Part shown: piece by piece, positions 1 through 10,327 of the stretch
How positions within the stretch are numbered: position 1 is the stretch's first letter
Layout: every line of letters begins with the position of its first letter
NCBI GenBank assembly: GCA_029204045.2
Contig: CM055080.1
Span: 9,561,491-9,625,490, forward strand
Length of the DNA stretch: 64,000 bases
From: Tillandsia leiboldiana
Taxonomy: Eukaryota > Streptophyta > Magnoliopsida > Poales > Bromeliaceae
Direction: 5' to 3'
Made by a program: the position numbers and the translations under genes
Notes under the pieces: model-generated
Database searches by the model: none
Told to the model about the DNA's origin: nothing
Seen by the model: the letters and a program-made list of their open reading frames with translations, nothing else

Positions 1-7
1 TGTATTA

Positions 8-442
8 TTGCGTTTGGTTCAATACGGTAATATAATACTAGATTAAAGTGTGTATATATAGAATTAGTATAATTGATCCACTTTATAAAGTTTAGTAATT
101 CTGATAATAAAATATAGTCTATTCTAAAATTAGTCTTGTGGTCATATTTAATATTATTTTTTTACTAAATTATAACTTAATATAATTTGCACTTGATTTA
201 ATTTATAAATAAGCAATATAAATTTAAAATATGAACAAAAATATAAAATTTAAAATATAAATTTAAATTTAAATTTTAAAAATTGAAACTAAAATTTTTA
301 AAATAACGTATTAAAAGTATATGAAAGAGTTGGAAGGGTAAACTTGTGATATTATATAACATATAAAATAAACCGTCTACTAACCAGACTACATAAATCA
401 AACACAGTAATTTTGGCAGAATAATCCGAACCAAACACGCCC
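8..442. mobile_element. PIF/Harbinger (Tourist-like) non-autonomous element
   Basis: The left end reads GCGTTTGGTTC and the right end reads GAACCAAACACGCCC followed by TAA, so the termini are inverted copies of a (G)GGCGTGTTTGGTTC motif typical of Tourist-like MITEs. The interior is AT-rich and shows no coding potential. The left boundary lies almost at the window edge, so the target duplication cannot be checked. Confidence 0.4.
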
Positions 443-2511
443 TAAGGTTAATTGCTGATTAATCTAATAATTTATTTTAACTTTATAAAACTATATTAAA
501 GCAAATAATTGAAATGTTTAGATTTAGATTTTTATTTTTTATTCCTCTGAAATTTATATTATTAATATAGCCTAATTTCTAATGCTTGCTAAACTTTATT
601 TGATTTTTTTTAAATTTTTATTTTATACTCGGACTATTCTTTTAATTTTGCAATGAATTTATAAAATTTATTAGCTATTTTAAACTTGCTCATTAGAACA
701 CTGAACCGAACCAAAATTGCTACATGGCAAAGTTTGGTATTGAAACAAAATTTTCAACGAAAATGAATACATCAAAATTGCAGTAATAAAGAAAAAGCAA
801 AAAATATTGTATCATATTTACCCCTGCTTTAAAAATGGAATAATTACCTATATACCCTTCAATATTTCTAAAATATTTTATTTATTTATTTATTTTTTAA
901 ATATATCTCTCGTGTATATATATATTTTTTATTATTCAAAAATAATTTTACTGTTAATATATGTTAAGTGATATCGGATTAAATCCGGATTAAATTTTTA
1001 CTAGAGTTTGAAAAATTAAAATACTTATTTTGTCCATAACTTAACAGCAAATAAAAAAAAAAAAAAGTTGATAACATTAGAAGGGTATATTTAAAATTTT
1101 AAAAAATCAAAATATATTTTTTGTCCCTAACTTAAGAACAAATAAAAAAATAGTGATCACCACGTAATGATATATATTAGAAAAAGTAAAATAATAATTT
1201 TATAGAGATGGCGATTGTTTCTAACCGTTTACTTACATAATCTAACTTTAGAAATACAAATTTTATTTATAAATTTATTTTTATAAAGTTGTATAGCTGA
1301 ATTCAATAATTATTTTAAATAGCCGAATTTATTTGAGATAATAAAAAAATAAAGGGGAATAATTAAGGCAATTTTTTTTTTTCTTCTTGCCGATGGAATA
1401 ATTGAGACAAGCACTAAATTGTAAAGGAGCTTGTTATAATTTAGCCAAAAAAAAAAAAAATGCCTTAAAATATTTCCAAAATATTTTATTGGGTTCTGTT
1501 GGTTTTTTTTTGAAAAAGTATAGAAAAAAAAAAATTCATAGAAATATTTTTTTATGGAAAATATTTTTTAGTTTTCCACCAGCTTGATTCTAAGAAATAT
1601 TAGTTTTTTTTGGAAAGGGTTTTTTTTTTTGAATTTTATGAAAAATTAGAGTTTTTATTTTTTTCTTTTTTTTTAGAAAAAAAAAACACTAATTTTTCAT
1701 AAGATTTGAAAAGAAGCTTTCCAAAAAATTAATTTTTTTGAGAGCCAAACAGGAAAAAAAAAACTAAAAAAAAAATCATGAAAAAATTTTGTTTTGGAAT
1801 TTTTTTTTTTTTGGGCTAAAATACAAAAAAAATCTCTTATAAAAATTCATTTTTTTTCTGACTTTCAAAACTCTACATTTTAACCTGTTAAAATTTTTAA
1901 AAATATTTTCAAGAGATTACGATATTAATAAAAAAAATATGAAATGATTAAATTATCTTTACTTGTTTTATAAAAAAAAAATAATTTTTAATATAAATTA
2001 TAAAAAATGGACGGAATAGTAACTGAACCCTAACAGGAGACGCTAAATATAACAATTTGAATTTTTTAAAAAATAAAATATAGATTTTTAAAAATAAGAA
2101 GGAAAAGTGAAAAAAAAAAATTTGCAGAAAAATTTTCTATAATTTTGCCAGTTTTTTTTTCACAAATTTTGGAGAAACAAAACAACACCTTAGCTTCCTT
2201 AATTTATTATGCTCTCATTCCTAAATTAAATAAACCAAATAAAAATTTATTTATTTATTTATTTATTTTTTTGTTAATATATATCTCACCCTCCAAAACT
2301 CATCAACACAAACTGCACCACCAAAATAGTACTACACTTTGTAGGCCACTTCTTCCTGCATGAAATAAAACCATGCATGAGATATCAAACTACATACACA
2401 TTTAAATTCAAAATTTAATTTTTATTTACAAATCTATAAGTTCAAATTTAAATTGTATAATTGAATTTTAACTATGAATTGAATAGGAGGAGGAGGAGGA
2501 GGAGGAGGGAC
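443..2511. other. AT-rich non-coding DNA (possible intron 1 of the WAT1-like gene)
   Basis: About 2 kb of AT-rich sequence without a credible reading frame. It would lie inside intron 1 of the transporter gene whose first exon starts at 2732 on the minus strand, if that gene is intact. Runs of T and A at 1485-1815 are bounded by GTTGGTTTT-like and AGCCAAACAGG-like ends, so a degenerate MITE may sit there. A (GGA)n purine tract at 2486-2509 lies directly next to the exon donor. I see no second exon. Confidence 0.5.
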
Positions 2512-2732
2512 CTGTCGAATGCGACGGCGAACGGCAGGAGGACGATGGCGGAGGTGATGGCCGCGAGGGTGACGACGAACAGCGGGTCGACGCCGGCGGA
2601 GAGGATGCCGGTCAAGACAACCACGTACAGGCCCAGAACACACTGGATCGAGAAGAGCCCCGAAATGATCAACACCTCCTCACACATCCTAGACCCAGCT
2701 CTATCTCCTTGGCCTACCATCTTCATGCCCAT
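2512..2732 (-). CDS. WAT1-related (EamA/nodulin MtN21-like) transporter, first exon only
   Basis: The minus-strand exon starts at an ATG at 2732 and encodes about 73 residues ending in ...FAVAFDR. It reads GLFSIQCVLGLYVVVLTGIL, then SAGVDPLFVVTLAAITSAIV, then LLPFA: two hydrophobic helices spaced like the first pair of the plant WAT1/MtN21 family of 10-helix membrane transporters. The exon closes at GACAG|GTCCCT, a plausible donor at the position where WAT1-type genes usually break after the F..(D/E)R motif. The rest should lie at lower coordinates on the minus strand, but none of the 2.5 kb there resembles exon 2. Either intron 1 runs past the window edge or this is a stranded gene fragment. 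The base composition (GC-rich exon in AT-rich surroundings) fits a real monocot 5' exon. The family call is by motif only. Confidence 0.6.
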
Positions 2733-2846
2733 CTCTCACACCTACACACCATGCCAAGTTTTTCTTTTCTTCACCCCCTCTCTTTCTTTTATGTTTGACC
2801 TCAAAGAAGGGAAAGGAAAGAAATTATAGGTGAATGGGTACAGTAG

Positions 2847-2972
2847 GTGGTTGGTTGGAAAATAGTAAAATCTAATCGATGAAAATGATTAAAAGGATTG
2901 ATCTAAGTGTAGAAAATTTGATAGTACTAATAAGTTGGTACTATTAATAGTATAATAGCCAGACTCATAGGT
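2847..2972. mobile_element. Truncated MITE of the GGCTACTAT family (right half)
   Basis: It contains the internal block shared by this family (AAAATAGTAAAATCTAA... GATTGATCTAA) and ends in TACTATTAATAGTATAATAGCC, the family terminus. The left half is missing. Related copies lie at 3797, 6108, 10150, 55105 and in the last 1.7 kb. Confidence 0.5.
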
Positions 2973-3187
2973 GGCATTTGGTTTGGATACAAAGAGAAAT
3001 ATCCCTCATTTGTATCCAAACAAAACAGAAATGGGGGGATAGGTAGGTGGTCTATTCCTCCCTTACCGGGTTGTTCCGGTAAAAACCGGGACAACCCGGT
3101 ATTAGGGAGGGATTTCGATTCCCCCCCTCCTCGCGAACAACCCAAAATAAAGCCCTTTCCAAGGCAGTCCCTTGGAAAGGGGCACTT

Positions 3188-3220
<33 letters not shown>

Positions 3221-3786
3221 CCTCTTTTATGCCTCTTTTGATTTTATTATTATTATTTTTTAAAATTAGAATTTTTAAATTTTAAATTTTAAATTTTAAA
3301 TTGTATAAATTTTAATTTTTTTAATTTTATATTTTAATAAATCTAAAAATTTTATTTTATTTTTTAAAAAAAAAATATTAATTTTAAAATTTTAAAATTT
3401 ATACAATTTTTTTTATAATTTTTTTAAAAATTTATATGAATTTAAAAATTAAAATTTTTACTCCCCTTAAAATTTAAAAATTAACTTTTTTTTTTTTGCT
3501 CCCACTTAAAATTTTTATAAAAATTAAAATTAATAAATAATAAAATTTGAAATTTTAATTTCGAAAAAAAAACTAAAAAGGAGAGGATATTTTAGTCTTT
3601 TAACACAAAAGTTAATTCTCTATTCCTCTTATTCTTCAATTATTTCCAAACACTATTTTTTTTTATACCTGGTACTAACTTAAAATCCAACCAAACACAA
3701 ATTTACATTAGTTCCAGCTTGTTCCAAAATTTATACTTATCCCTGGTACAACTAATTCTCTTTTATACCTCAACCAAGCGAAGCCA
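2973..3786. mobile_element. Non-autonomous DNA element, Tourist-like ends
   Basis: It starts with GGCATTTGGTTTGGATAC and ends with CTCAACCAAGCGAAGCC, which are inverted-terminal-repeat related. The internal segments, including a TTTTAACACAAAAGTTAATTC stretch, match in reverse orientation the element at 6754-7498, so the two are inverted relatives. It holds a 30+ bp T tract at about 3189-3221. No coding capacity is evident, and the target duplication is not clear at this copy. Confidence 0.5.
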
Positions 3787-3796
3787 TAGAGAGTTA

Positions 3797-3985
3797 GGCT
3801 GGAATACTATTACTAGTACAAAGTCACTAGTGCTATTAAGTTTTTAACCATTGGATTAAAAGATATGTGGTTGAGATAATAGTGGGCCCCTTGAATTTAA
3901 TAAGTGATTAGAAAAATAGTAAAATCTAACGGGTGAAAATGATCAAAGAGATTGATCTAAGGGTAGAAAATTTGGGATGTGAATT
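3797..3985. mobile_element. Truncated MITE of the GGCTACTAT family (left part)
   Basis: It begins GGCTGGAATACTATTACTAG and carries the family blocks GTGCTATTAAGTTTTTAACC, ATATGTGGTTGAGATAATAG and GATTGATCTAAGGGTAGAAA. The right terminus is lost. Compare the full copy at 63364-63597. Confidence 0.5.
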
Positions 3986-4653
3986 GTTATTATTATTAGG
4001 TTGATGCACATGGACTAGGAGTCTAGGACTATGCAAATTTTTGTTTAAGAGATGAGAGGTTAATTATATCTCATTGGTGGATCAATAGTGCTCTAAGATA
4101 CATCATCTGATTTGGACTCTAATTAATTAAATCGAAACCCACCTGCAATGAATATGATATTCACCAGAATTACAATTCGGATTTATAAAGTTTATATACG
4201 TGGGATGTGAACTGTTAATTTGCACGGCCTAGCTAATTAATACACATGAGGGCCTGATGGCCGTACGGTAGACAAAAAAAAAAGGCAGCTTGGCATGCGC
4301 ACTTTGATTTGAATTTTCGAAGCAACTGTATCAAAAGCTTTGGTCAAAAAAATTTTAGGGTTAATTACATATCGCTCTCTATAAACATATCGAATAGTAC
4401 ATATATTTATACAAAATTTAATTTTTTCATATTTATTCGTGGCTAAATTACAGAAAATCTTTCTATAATATACCGCTTTTTTACTTTGCCTTCTGCCTTT
4501 CAAAAGTCTATATTTTGCTTTCTTGTAATTACGAAATTGTGCATTTACCCTCCCGCCGTCAGCATTTCGTGAGTGAACTGTCAATTTCTTAGGTGATATA
4601 CCAAAAATACCCTTCAAACTCTATCCCATCCCCTCTCCTACCCCTTCTCTATC

Positions 4654-5085
4654 ACCGTCGTGGTCGCCGGCGACGATCTCATCTCCCCCTTCGCCGTCAA
4701 GAATCTGACCTCCGAGAACTTCCTCGCCGACGGCGCCACCGGCTTCTACTGCATGAGCTTGCCGCCGTTCGCTGTGTTAATGTACGACGTGGCGGCGAAC
4801 GCGTGGTCGGTCGATGCGGCGGTTCCTGCGATCGCCGAGCATTGTGGAGCTCGACGATGATCGGGAGGGCGGCGGCAGAGGGAAGATTGCGCTGGTGGCG
4901 GCGGTGGAGAAGAGCAGGCTGAGCGTGCCGCGCAGCGTGCGCGTGTGGGCGCTGCAAGCGTGCGGGAGCGCATGGGCCGAGGCCGACCGCATGCCGACCG
5001 ACGTCCACGCCCGTTTCTGTGCCGCCGAGGCCGACCGCATACCGAACGACGTCCACGCCCGCTTCTGCACCCCCGTCGAAGGGGG
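4654..5085 (+). pseudogene. F-box/kelch-repeat protein fragment captured by a MULE
   Basis: The upstream frame reads VVAGDDLISPFAVKNL through LPPFAVLMYDVAANAWSV. Then the frame shifts at about 4805-4814, and the next frame reads RRFLRSPSIVELDDDREG and IALVAAVEKSRLSVPRSVRV followed by WALQACGSAWAEADRMP. The second part resembles the kelch C-terminal region of plant F-box proteins of the At5g43190 type (a LSVPRS.R.WAL.. W.E..RMP pattern, from memory). The F-box and the protein's end are absent. The frameshift and an in-frame 48-bp duplication show it is not a working gene, though transcription as a chimaera is possible. The family call is moderate, the broken state clear. Confidence 0.6.
4976..5071 (+). 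repeat. 48-bp tandem duplication inside the captured gene fragment
   Basis: Two adjacent 48-bp units, both starting GCCGAGGCCGACCGCAT, encode AEADRMPTDVHARFCA and AEADRIPNDVHARFCT. Because 48 is divisible by three the frame is kept. The few differences show that the copies have diverged since duplication. Confidence 0.8.
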
Positions 5086-5685
5086 CGGCGGGGTCCGCCG
5101 GGGAGGGGGCGAGGGAAGGAACGGTGGACGGGGAAGGAGAGAAGGACATTTACGTTATTTTGCCTATTCTGTTAACCCCGTTGCTCTCTAAAAATAATTT
5201 CGTAATTACGAAGGGGCAAAATGTAAACTTTTGAAAGACATTGGGCAAAATAAAAAAGCGGTATATATCTGTAATTTAGCCTTTATTCTTTCAAAAATTC
5301 AACATTATTCATATATATATCCATATCGTCTGTCTCGGCTAGAAAAATCTAGTTAATTATAGGTTAAATATTTAGCTAATTATAGGTTAAATATTTAATC
5401 TTAGTTAGTTAGTGAAATAAATTTATTTTTTTATTTTTTCATACATTTTTATATTATTTTGAAAGTTAAAAAATAAACAATGAACTAACGGTAATAAACC
5501 GGAGGGATATATATAAATAACTTGAAATTTTTGAAGGAATAAATATGAAAAGTTAAACTTTGGAGGGATATATCTGTTATTTGATATGTTTATCGGAAGT
5601 CGTATGCAATTAACCCAAAATTTTATATATATTTTTTAATTTTATTTTTAAATTATGGTTAATTTTTTGTTTGTATTATGTTTTT

Positions 5686-6052
5686 GGCTAAATTATAGAA
5701 AATTTTCTTATAAATTTTGTTTTTTTTTATTTTTTTATTTTTTTAAAAAAATCTACACTTTATTATTTCCTAATTACGAAATTATATACTTATCTCCCTA
5801 CCGTCATCGATCCGTAAGTGGTTGAAGGGTTGATGCTCTTGATGAGAAAGTTTCATCTCCAATGGCTGCAGCGATGCTGCTGCAATACAACAAATGTGGT
5901 CACAGAATGACAGAATCACTTACAGAATGATGACGGTAAGTGGTAAGTGCATAATTTCATATTTAGGAGGGGGAAAAGTGCAGGTTTTTAAAAGTCAGAA
6001 AAAAAGAGAGTAAAAAAGTAGGATTTCACTGGAAAATTTTCTGTAATATAGC
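5686..6052. mobile_element. Short MULE-like element sharing TIRs with the 4441-5281 element
   Basis: It starts GGCTAAATTATAGAAAATTT and ends AAAATTTTCTGTAATATAGC, the same terminus family as the neighbouring Pack-MULE. Inward, CTAATTACGAAATTATA and TAATTTCATATTTAGG recur in inverse order. The middle (about 5815-5935) is less AT-rich and includes a GCTGCAGCGATGCTGCTGCA stretch of unknown origin. The target duplication is obscured by T tracts. Confidence 0.6.
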
Positions 6053-6107
6053 TTTTTTTTTTTTATATTTTTTGTAGAAACAAAAAAAAAAAGATGAGGT
6101 TCATTCT

Positions 6108-6525
6108 TAATTGAGCTTCTATGTTTTTAAAAGTACAAGTCATTGGTATTTGTAGATTTTGTCCTTAAATGAAAATATGTGTGGTTAGGATGATGGTGAG
6201 ACTCTTGAGTTAAGTGAATGGTTGGTGGAACAGAATGATCTAAGAGATAAAATTAATCAAAAGAGTAATTTAACAATAAAAAATTTATAAGTATTAATTA
6301 TTTAGTGTTTTTATAAAGGAAAATGCTATGTGTACACCCCTTTCGGGGTGTACATCATACACCCCACCCATCTAAGGGTGGGGGTGTGATGATGGGTCAC
6401 TTGATGTGACCCGTAAAAAGTATCGCCACCATTAAAATGGTGGAGGTGTATGATGTACACCCCTTCGGGGTGTACAGGTAGCATTGCTCTTTTATAAATA
6501 TAGTAGTCAAACTTTAGAGACATAT
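6108..6525. mobile_element. GGCTACTAT-family MITE interrupted by a 172-bp MULE MITE
   Basis: The left end reads GAGCTTCTATGTTTTTAAAA and the right end reads TTATAAATATAGTAGTCAAA, inverted relatives. The body holds the family blocks TGGTTAGGATGATGGTGAG and GAATGATCTAAGAGATAAA. Removing 6318-6489 plus one copy of its target duplication rejoins the right terminus, so this element was here first. Confidence 0.6.
6318..6489. mobile_element. 172-bp Mutator-type MITE (TGCTA...TGTACACCCC family), copy 1
   Basis: It begins GGAAAATGCTATGTGTACAC and ends TGTACAGGTAGCATTGCTC, inverted repeats, with nested hairpins (CCCCTTTCGGGG; CCACCCATC/GGGTGGGG). It is flanked by an exact 9-bp duplication TTTTATAAA (6309-6317 and 6490-6498). 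The same TIR logic is used by the 7.8-kb palindromic element at 33489-41314. Confidence 0.85.
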
Positions 6526-6753
6526 ATATTGTAAGATGTATGATATGTGATTTGGGAGCTCCCTATAATGGTCCAGCAGATCATGGGAGGTTCCCAACCA
6601 CAGAAGTTCCATCCATTTACAGTACACTTAATTTAACTTAATTTAATTTGGCTTGAGTGGATGTAGCTGTAAAACAATAAATTCATGGAAAATGCAACGT
6701 GTAGCATTACTCTTCATGTAGCATAAAGCCTAAGGAGGAGAAGCGGACCTTCA

Positions 6754-7498
6754 GGTTTCGTTTGGTTCGTGTATAAGAGAGAATTAGTAGTATTAGAAAT
6801 AAATATAAATTTAGAAATAAATTAGATATAATGTGAATTTGTGTTTGGTTAGGTATTAGGTTAGTACCAGGTATAAAAAAAATAGTGTTTGGTAGTGATT
6901 GAAGAATAAGAGTAATAGAGAGTTGACTTTTGTGTTAAATGACGAAAATATCTTTCACTTTTTAGTTTTTTTCTTAAAAATTATAGTTTCAAAATTTGTT
7001 CAAATTTTAATTTTTATTAATTTTAATTTTTATAAAAATTTTAAGTGAGAGTAAAAAAAAGTTAATTTTAAAATTTTAAGTAGGACTAAAAATTTTAATT
7101 TTTAAATTTATAAAAATTTTAAAAAATTTATAAAAAAAATTGTATAAATTTTAAAACTTAAAAATTAATAATATATTTTTTATAAAAATAAAATAAAATA
7201 AAATTTTTAGATTTATTAAAAAATAAAATTTAAAAAATTAAAATTTATAAAATAAAAAATTTAAAATTTAAATATTTTTTAAAATTTAAAAATTTGAATT
7301 TAAAAAAAAATAAAAAAAAAATAAAAAAAACTGCCTTGGGAAGGGGCATCATCTATGCCCCTTCCCAAGACTTGTTCGGTCTTGTTCGGGGGAGGGGCGG
7401 AACGCCAATCCCGCATCTATTCCCGACAACCCGTTAAAGGGGGAATCCTTTATTTCAATTTTGTTTGGGCCCCCTTTGTATCCAAACTAAACACTGGC
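6754..7498. mobile_element. PIF/Harbinger-like non-autonomous element
   Basis: The ends are GGTTTCGTTTGGTTCGTGTA and TTGTATCCAAACTAAACACT followed by GGC, flanked by the 3-bp direct repeat TCA (6751-6753 and 7499-7501). The internal sequence is an inverted relative of 2973-3786. The GC-richer stretch at 7350-7450 gives only a short frame with no recognisable domain. Confidence 0.55.
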
Positions 7499-7897
7499 TC
7501 AAAGATTTCTAAAGAAACCTCTCCTAACATTTTCCAAAGTAAATCAACTGGTTCTGATACAAGTGGCAAATGACTTAGTGATTGATATTCGAGACCCGAA
7601 ATCTAGTTGTTTCACATTTTCAACTAAGTTTATTTCAAAAATAAATGAAACGGATAGCATGTTACCTTTTTTTTAAAAAAAATTTATTTTTTAAAATAAT
7701 CAACCGTTTCTAACGCAAGTAATAAAAAATTTAGTCGTTGATATTCGAGACCCGAATTCGAAGTCCAGATACTTCACAATTTTAATTAAATTTATTTTAA
7801 AAATAAATAAAATAAATAATATATTACTTTAAAAAAAAAAAAAAAAATTCAAAACACGACAAGAAGCCACATCAAGTACAAAATGCATTTTCGATAT

Positions 7898-8069
7898 GAG
7901 CAATGCTATATGTACACCCCGAAGGGGTTTACATCATACATCTCCACCATTTTAATGGTGGCGATATTTTTTACGGGTCACATCAAGTGACCCATCATCA
8001 CACCCTCACCCTTAGATGGATAGGGATGTGAGATGTACACCCCTTACGGGTGTACACATAGAATTTTCC
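7898..8069. mobile_element. 172-bp Mutator-type MITE, copy 2 (opposite orientation)
   Basis: It begins GAGCAATGCTATATGTACAC and ends TGTACACATAGAATTTTCC. Its length is again exactly 172 bp. It is flanked by TTTCGATAT (7889-7897) and TTTCAATAT (8070-8078), 8 of 9 identical. Its interior matches copy 1 read on the other strand. Confidence 0.85.
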
Positions 8070-8222
8070 TTTCAATATATAGAGGTTCTCTCTCTTTGTT
8101 TATTATTTATTTATCTATAGGAAAAAGGTGTAGAAAAAGGTGTTCCATGCACTTGACCACTTGAGTGCTCTTAATAGGAGGATGTAGTATGTACGGGGAG
8201 TTACAGTAGAAGAGGTGAGTAG

Positions 8223-8260
8223 TTGAAACTTGAAACTTGAAACTTGAAACTTGAAACTTG
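8223..8260 (+). repeat. 7-bp tandem repeat TTGAAAC x5
   Basis: Five head-to-tail copies of TTGAAAC end in TTGGGG. A local simple repeat, without context that suggests function. Confidence 0.8.
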
Positions 8261-8497
8261 GGGTAAATAGAAACTATTGCATACACCATGTGCACCCAAA
8301 CTATAAACAAAATTTTATGATAAACTATTGGAAGTGTGGGTGCAATCAATTTATATATATATATTTTGAGAGATTGAATAATTATTTTAAACTAGTTCAT
8401 AATTTAAATCAATTTGCTACATGTTTATTAGCTAATAAAAATATAAAGATTAAAATATCACAAGCTTTTTAACTTGAGGACCAAGAGTTTAATTTAG

Positions 8498-8793
8498 GAG
8501 CTATTTGGTTCTCTAGGAAAATGTGGAAAAATATTTTCCAACAAAAGAGTTTTTCATAGATTTTTTTTTTTTTTTTTTTCTGTTTTTTTGTCTATTTGGT
8601 TTTAAGAAAAACGAATTTTTTTTAAATTAGTGTTTTCATTTTTGTAATTTTTTTTTGAAAAATGTACAAAAACATTAGTTTTTCGTAAAATTTGCAATTT
8701 TTTTTTTTTTTTTTGAAAAAGCTAATTTTCTTTGTAACGAAACTGATGAAAAATTTTGGGAATTTTTTTTTTCGTGGAAACCAAAATAGGCTC
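8498..8793. mobile_element. MITE-like element with GAGCTATTTGGTT ends
   Basis: The left end GAGCTATTTGGTTCTC and the right end GGAAACCAAAATAGGCTC are inverted relatives. The interior is largely T and A homopolymer with GGAAAA/TTTTCC motifs. Similar sequence appears around 1485-1815 and 12300-12540. Confidence 0.45.
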
Positions 8794-9180
8794 AAAAACA
8801 AAGTATGGTGCATTGAGGTGTACGGATACACCGGGTGTAGGGAATAGTTTTCCAGTGGTGGGAATTAAGGAGGTGAGGTCACCTTTTAGTTGGTGGACCA
8901 AAATGCCTGGTCGGTGCTCGGTGGTTTGATTACGACGAGCGTGGGATCGACACGTGGCGGACACTTGGAGGCGTCTCATTGGTTGCTTGTGGGGAAGAGA
9001 GAGAGTACTCTTTGGAGCAACGTATGTCAAAGGGATGACAACGGGTAGGAATATTTAAAATTTAATTCGAATTGAAATTTCAACCAAATAAATTTATTTA
9101 ATACTAATTTCGAATACGAATATAAAAAAAAAAATTTGGTAAATTTAAATTTGAATATAAATTTTATATGTAACTAATCC
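8794..9180. other. Non-coding spacer
   Basis: A moderately GC block at 8800-9030 includes the E-box-like CACGTG at 8951 and no convincing frame. It is followed by AT-rich sequence (from about 9034, GGGATGACAACGGGTAGGAA) resembling the start of another degenerate MITE. Confidence 0.3.
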
Positions 9181-9530
9181 AAGGATTTAAGTACTATAAT
9201 ACGAAATGGAGTCAGGAAACTTTGCAGCTCGATACGACACGATGCGTGCCTAGCAGTGCAGATGATTATCGATAAAAAAAAAAATACATGTATATTGACA
9301 TATAATGATATGAAATATTTATTTTTTTTAGTAACCAAATATTATAATTATTTATTATATATTTTTATCATATTTTTTGAATTTTATTAAAAAAAATACT
9401 TAGTAATTTAAAGATTTTTTTTTTTTTGAACTATATTATCGACACGAAGATATATCATGTCGGTATCTTATTGACACGATACGATATGTGGTGGATACAG
9501 ACTGTGCCGATGGATACTTAAATACTTAGT
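9181..9530. mobile_element. hAT-type MITE (CAAGGATTTAAGT family), diverged copy
   Basis: It starts AAGGATTTAAGTACTA and ends GGATACTTAAATACTTAG. The internal landmarks GAAATATTTATTTT, TTATTATATATTTTTATC and GATACGATATG are shared with the NOA1-intron copies. The flanking ACTAATCC and TCTAATCC agree at 7 of 8 positions, as expected for a hAT target duplication. Confidence 0.65.
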
Positions 9531-10149
9531 CTAATCCGAATCCGATCTGAATTCAAATTGATTTTACATTATAATATATACATATGTATAAATATTTAAT
9601 ATTATATTTAAATTTATATTTTAATAATTTAATTTTAATATAATATATTTTGAAATATGATAAAGAAAAATAATTGTTTGGTATTCATATTTTCAGGTTA
9701 TGTTTTAATTTCAAATTTTTGATCAGGTTCAGATATATATATATATAAATTTTTAAAATCATTCGAATCCATATTCGGATTTGGTTTCGAGTTTGTTATC
9801 GGGTTTAGATAAGTATATTTAAAAATTCAGCCAGAATCTGGCAGCATTTCTAGGCATGTGAGGGATTTTTCACATTTAGCCCCCTCAAATTTTTTTTTTT
9901 TTATAAATAATTTTAATAAATTTATATTTATAAAAATAATTCTTTCTCTACTATACCAGCGCCACATTCGGTATGTTAAGTTGAATACATTGATTCAGTC
10001 ACAATATTTTAAACACGATGATTGAATTATCTCGTTCATATTCTTATTTTTTCGACTTAGGAGTGATGAGAATTAAAAAACCAAGTTAAAAACACCAAAA
10101 AGAAACATCGTGAAATGTTTCAATTTATAGAGAAAAAAGAATTGGATTG
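9531..10149. other. AT-rich non-coding spacer with degenerate repeats
   Basis: It contains stretches such as GAATCCATATTCGGATTTGG and AATTCAGCCAGAATCTGG, with no frame and no clear boundaries. Probably old MITE remains. Confidence 0.3.
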
Positions 10150-10320
10150 GAATGCTTCTAATAGTACTAAGTCATTAGTTTTTGTAAATTTTTAGTCTTA
10201 AATTAAAGAGTAGCAGTGTTAGGATCATAGTAGCCCACTTGGATTTAGTGATGATTTAGGACCAAAATAAAAAATCAGGTAAAGATTGAGGAGCAATGGT
10301 GTTACTTTATAAAATTAAGG
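10150..10320. mobile_element. Diverged GGCTACTAT-family MITE
   Basis: It carries GCTTCTAATAGTACTAAGTC at the left, GTTAGGATCATAGTAGCCCA in the middle and GGTGTTACTTTATAAAATTA at the right, matching the family layout at 55105-55340. Ends are eroded. Confidence 0.4.
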
Positions 10321-10327
10321 ACTTTTA

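Larger units (their letters stand above)
4441..5281 (+). mobile_element. Pack-MULE-like element carrying an F-box/kelch gene fragment
   Basis: The ends are inverted copies beginning GGCTAAATTACAG; similarity extends about 100 bp inward on each side (ACCGCTTTTTTA, CTTTCAAAAGT and GTAATTACGAAATT all recur in inverse order). The flanks are TTTATTCGT (4432-4440) and TTTATTCTT (5282-5290), matching at 8 of 9 positions. A 9-bp duplication is the Mutator signature. The interior, about 4640-5140, is strikingly GC-rich and derived from a host coding sequence, which is what defines a Pack-MULE. No transposase is present. Confidence 0.8.

Noticed and set aside
2461..2829. Plus-strand frame of 122 codons over the WAT1-like exon
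   Set aside because: It is the antisense shadow of the minus-strand transporter exon, with Arg runs from the (GGA)n tract and no domain.
4697..5149. Minus-strand frames over the GC-rich F-box fragment
   Set aside because: High GC leaves all six frames open; only the plus-strand frames show family-like sequence.
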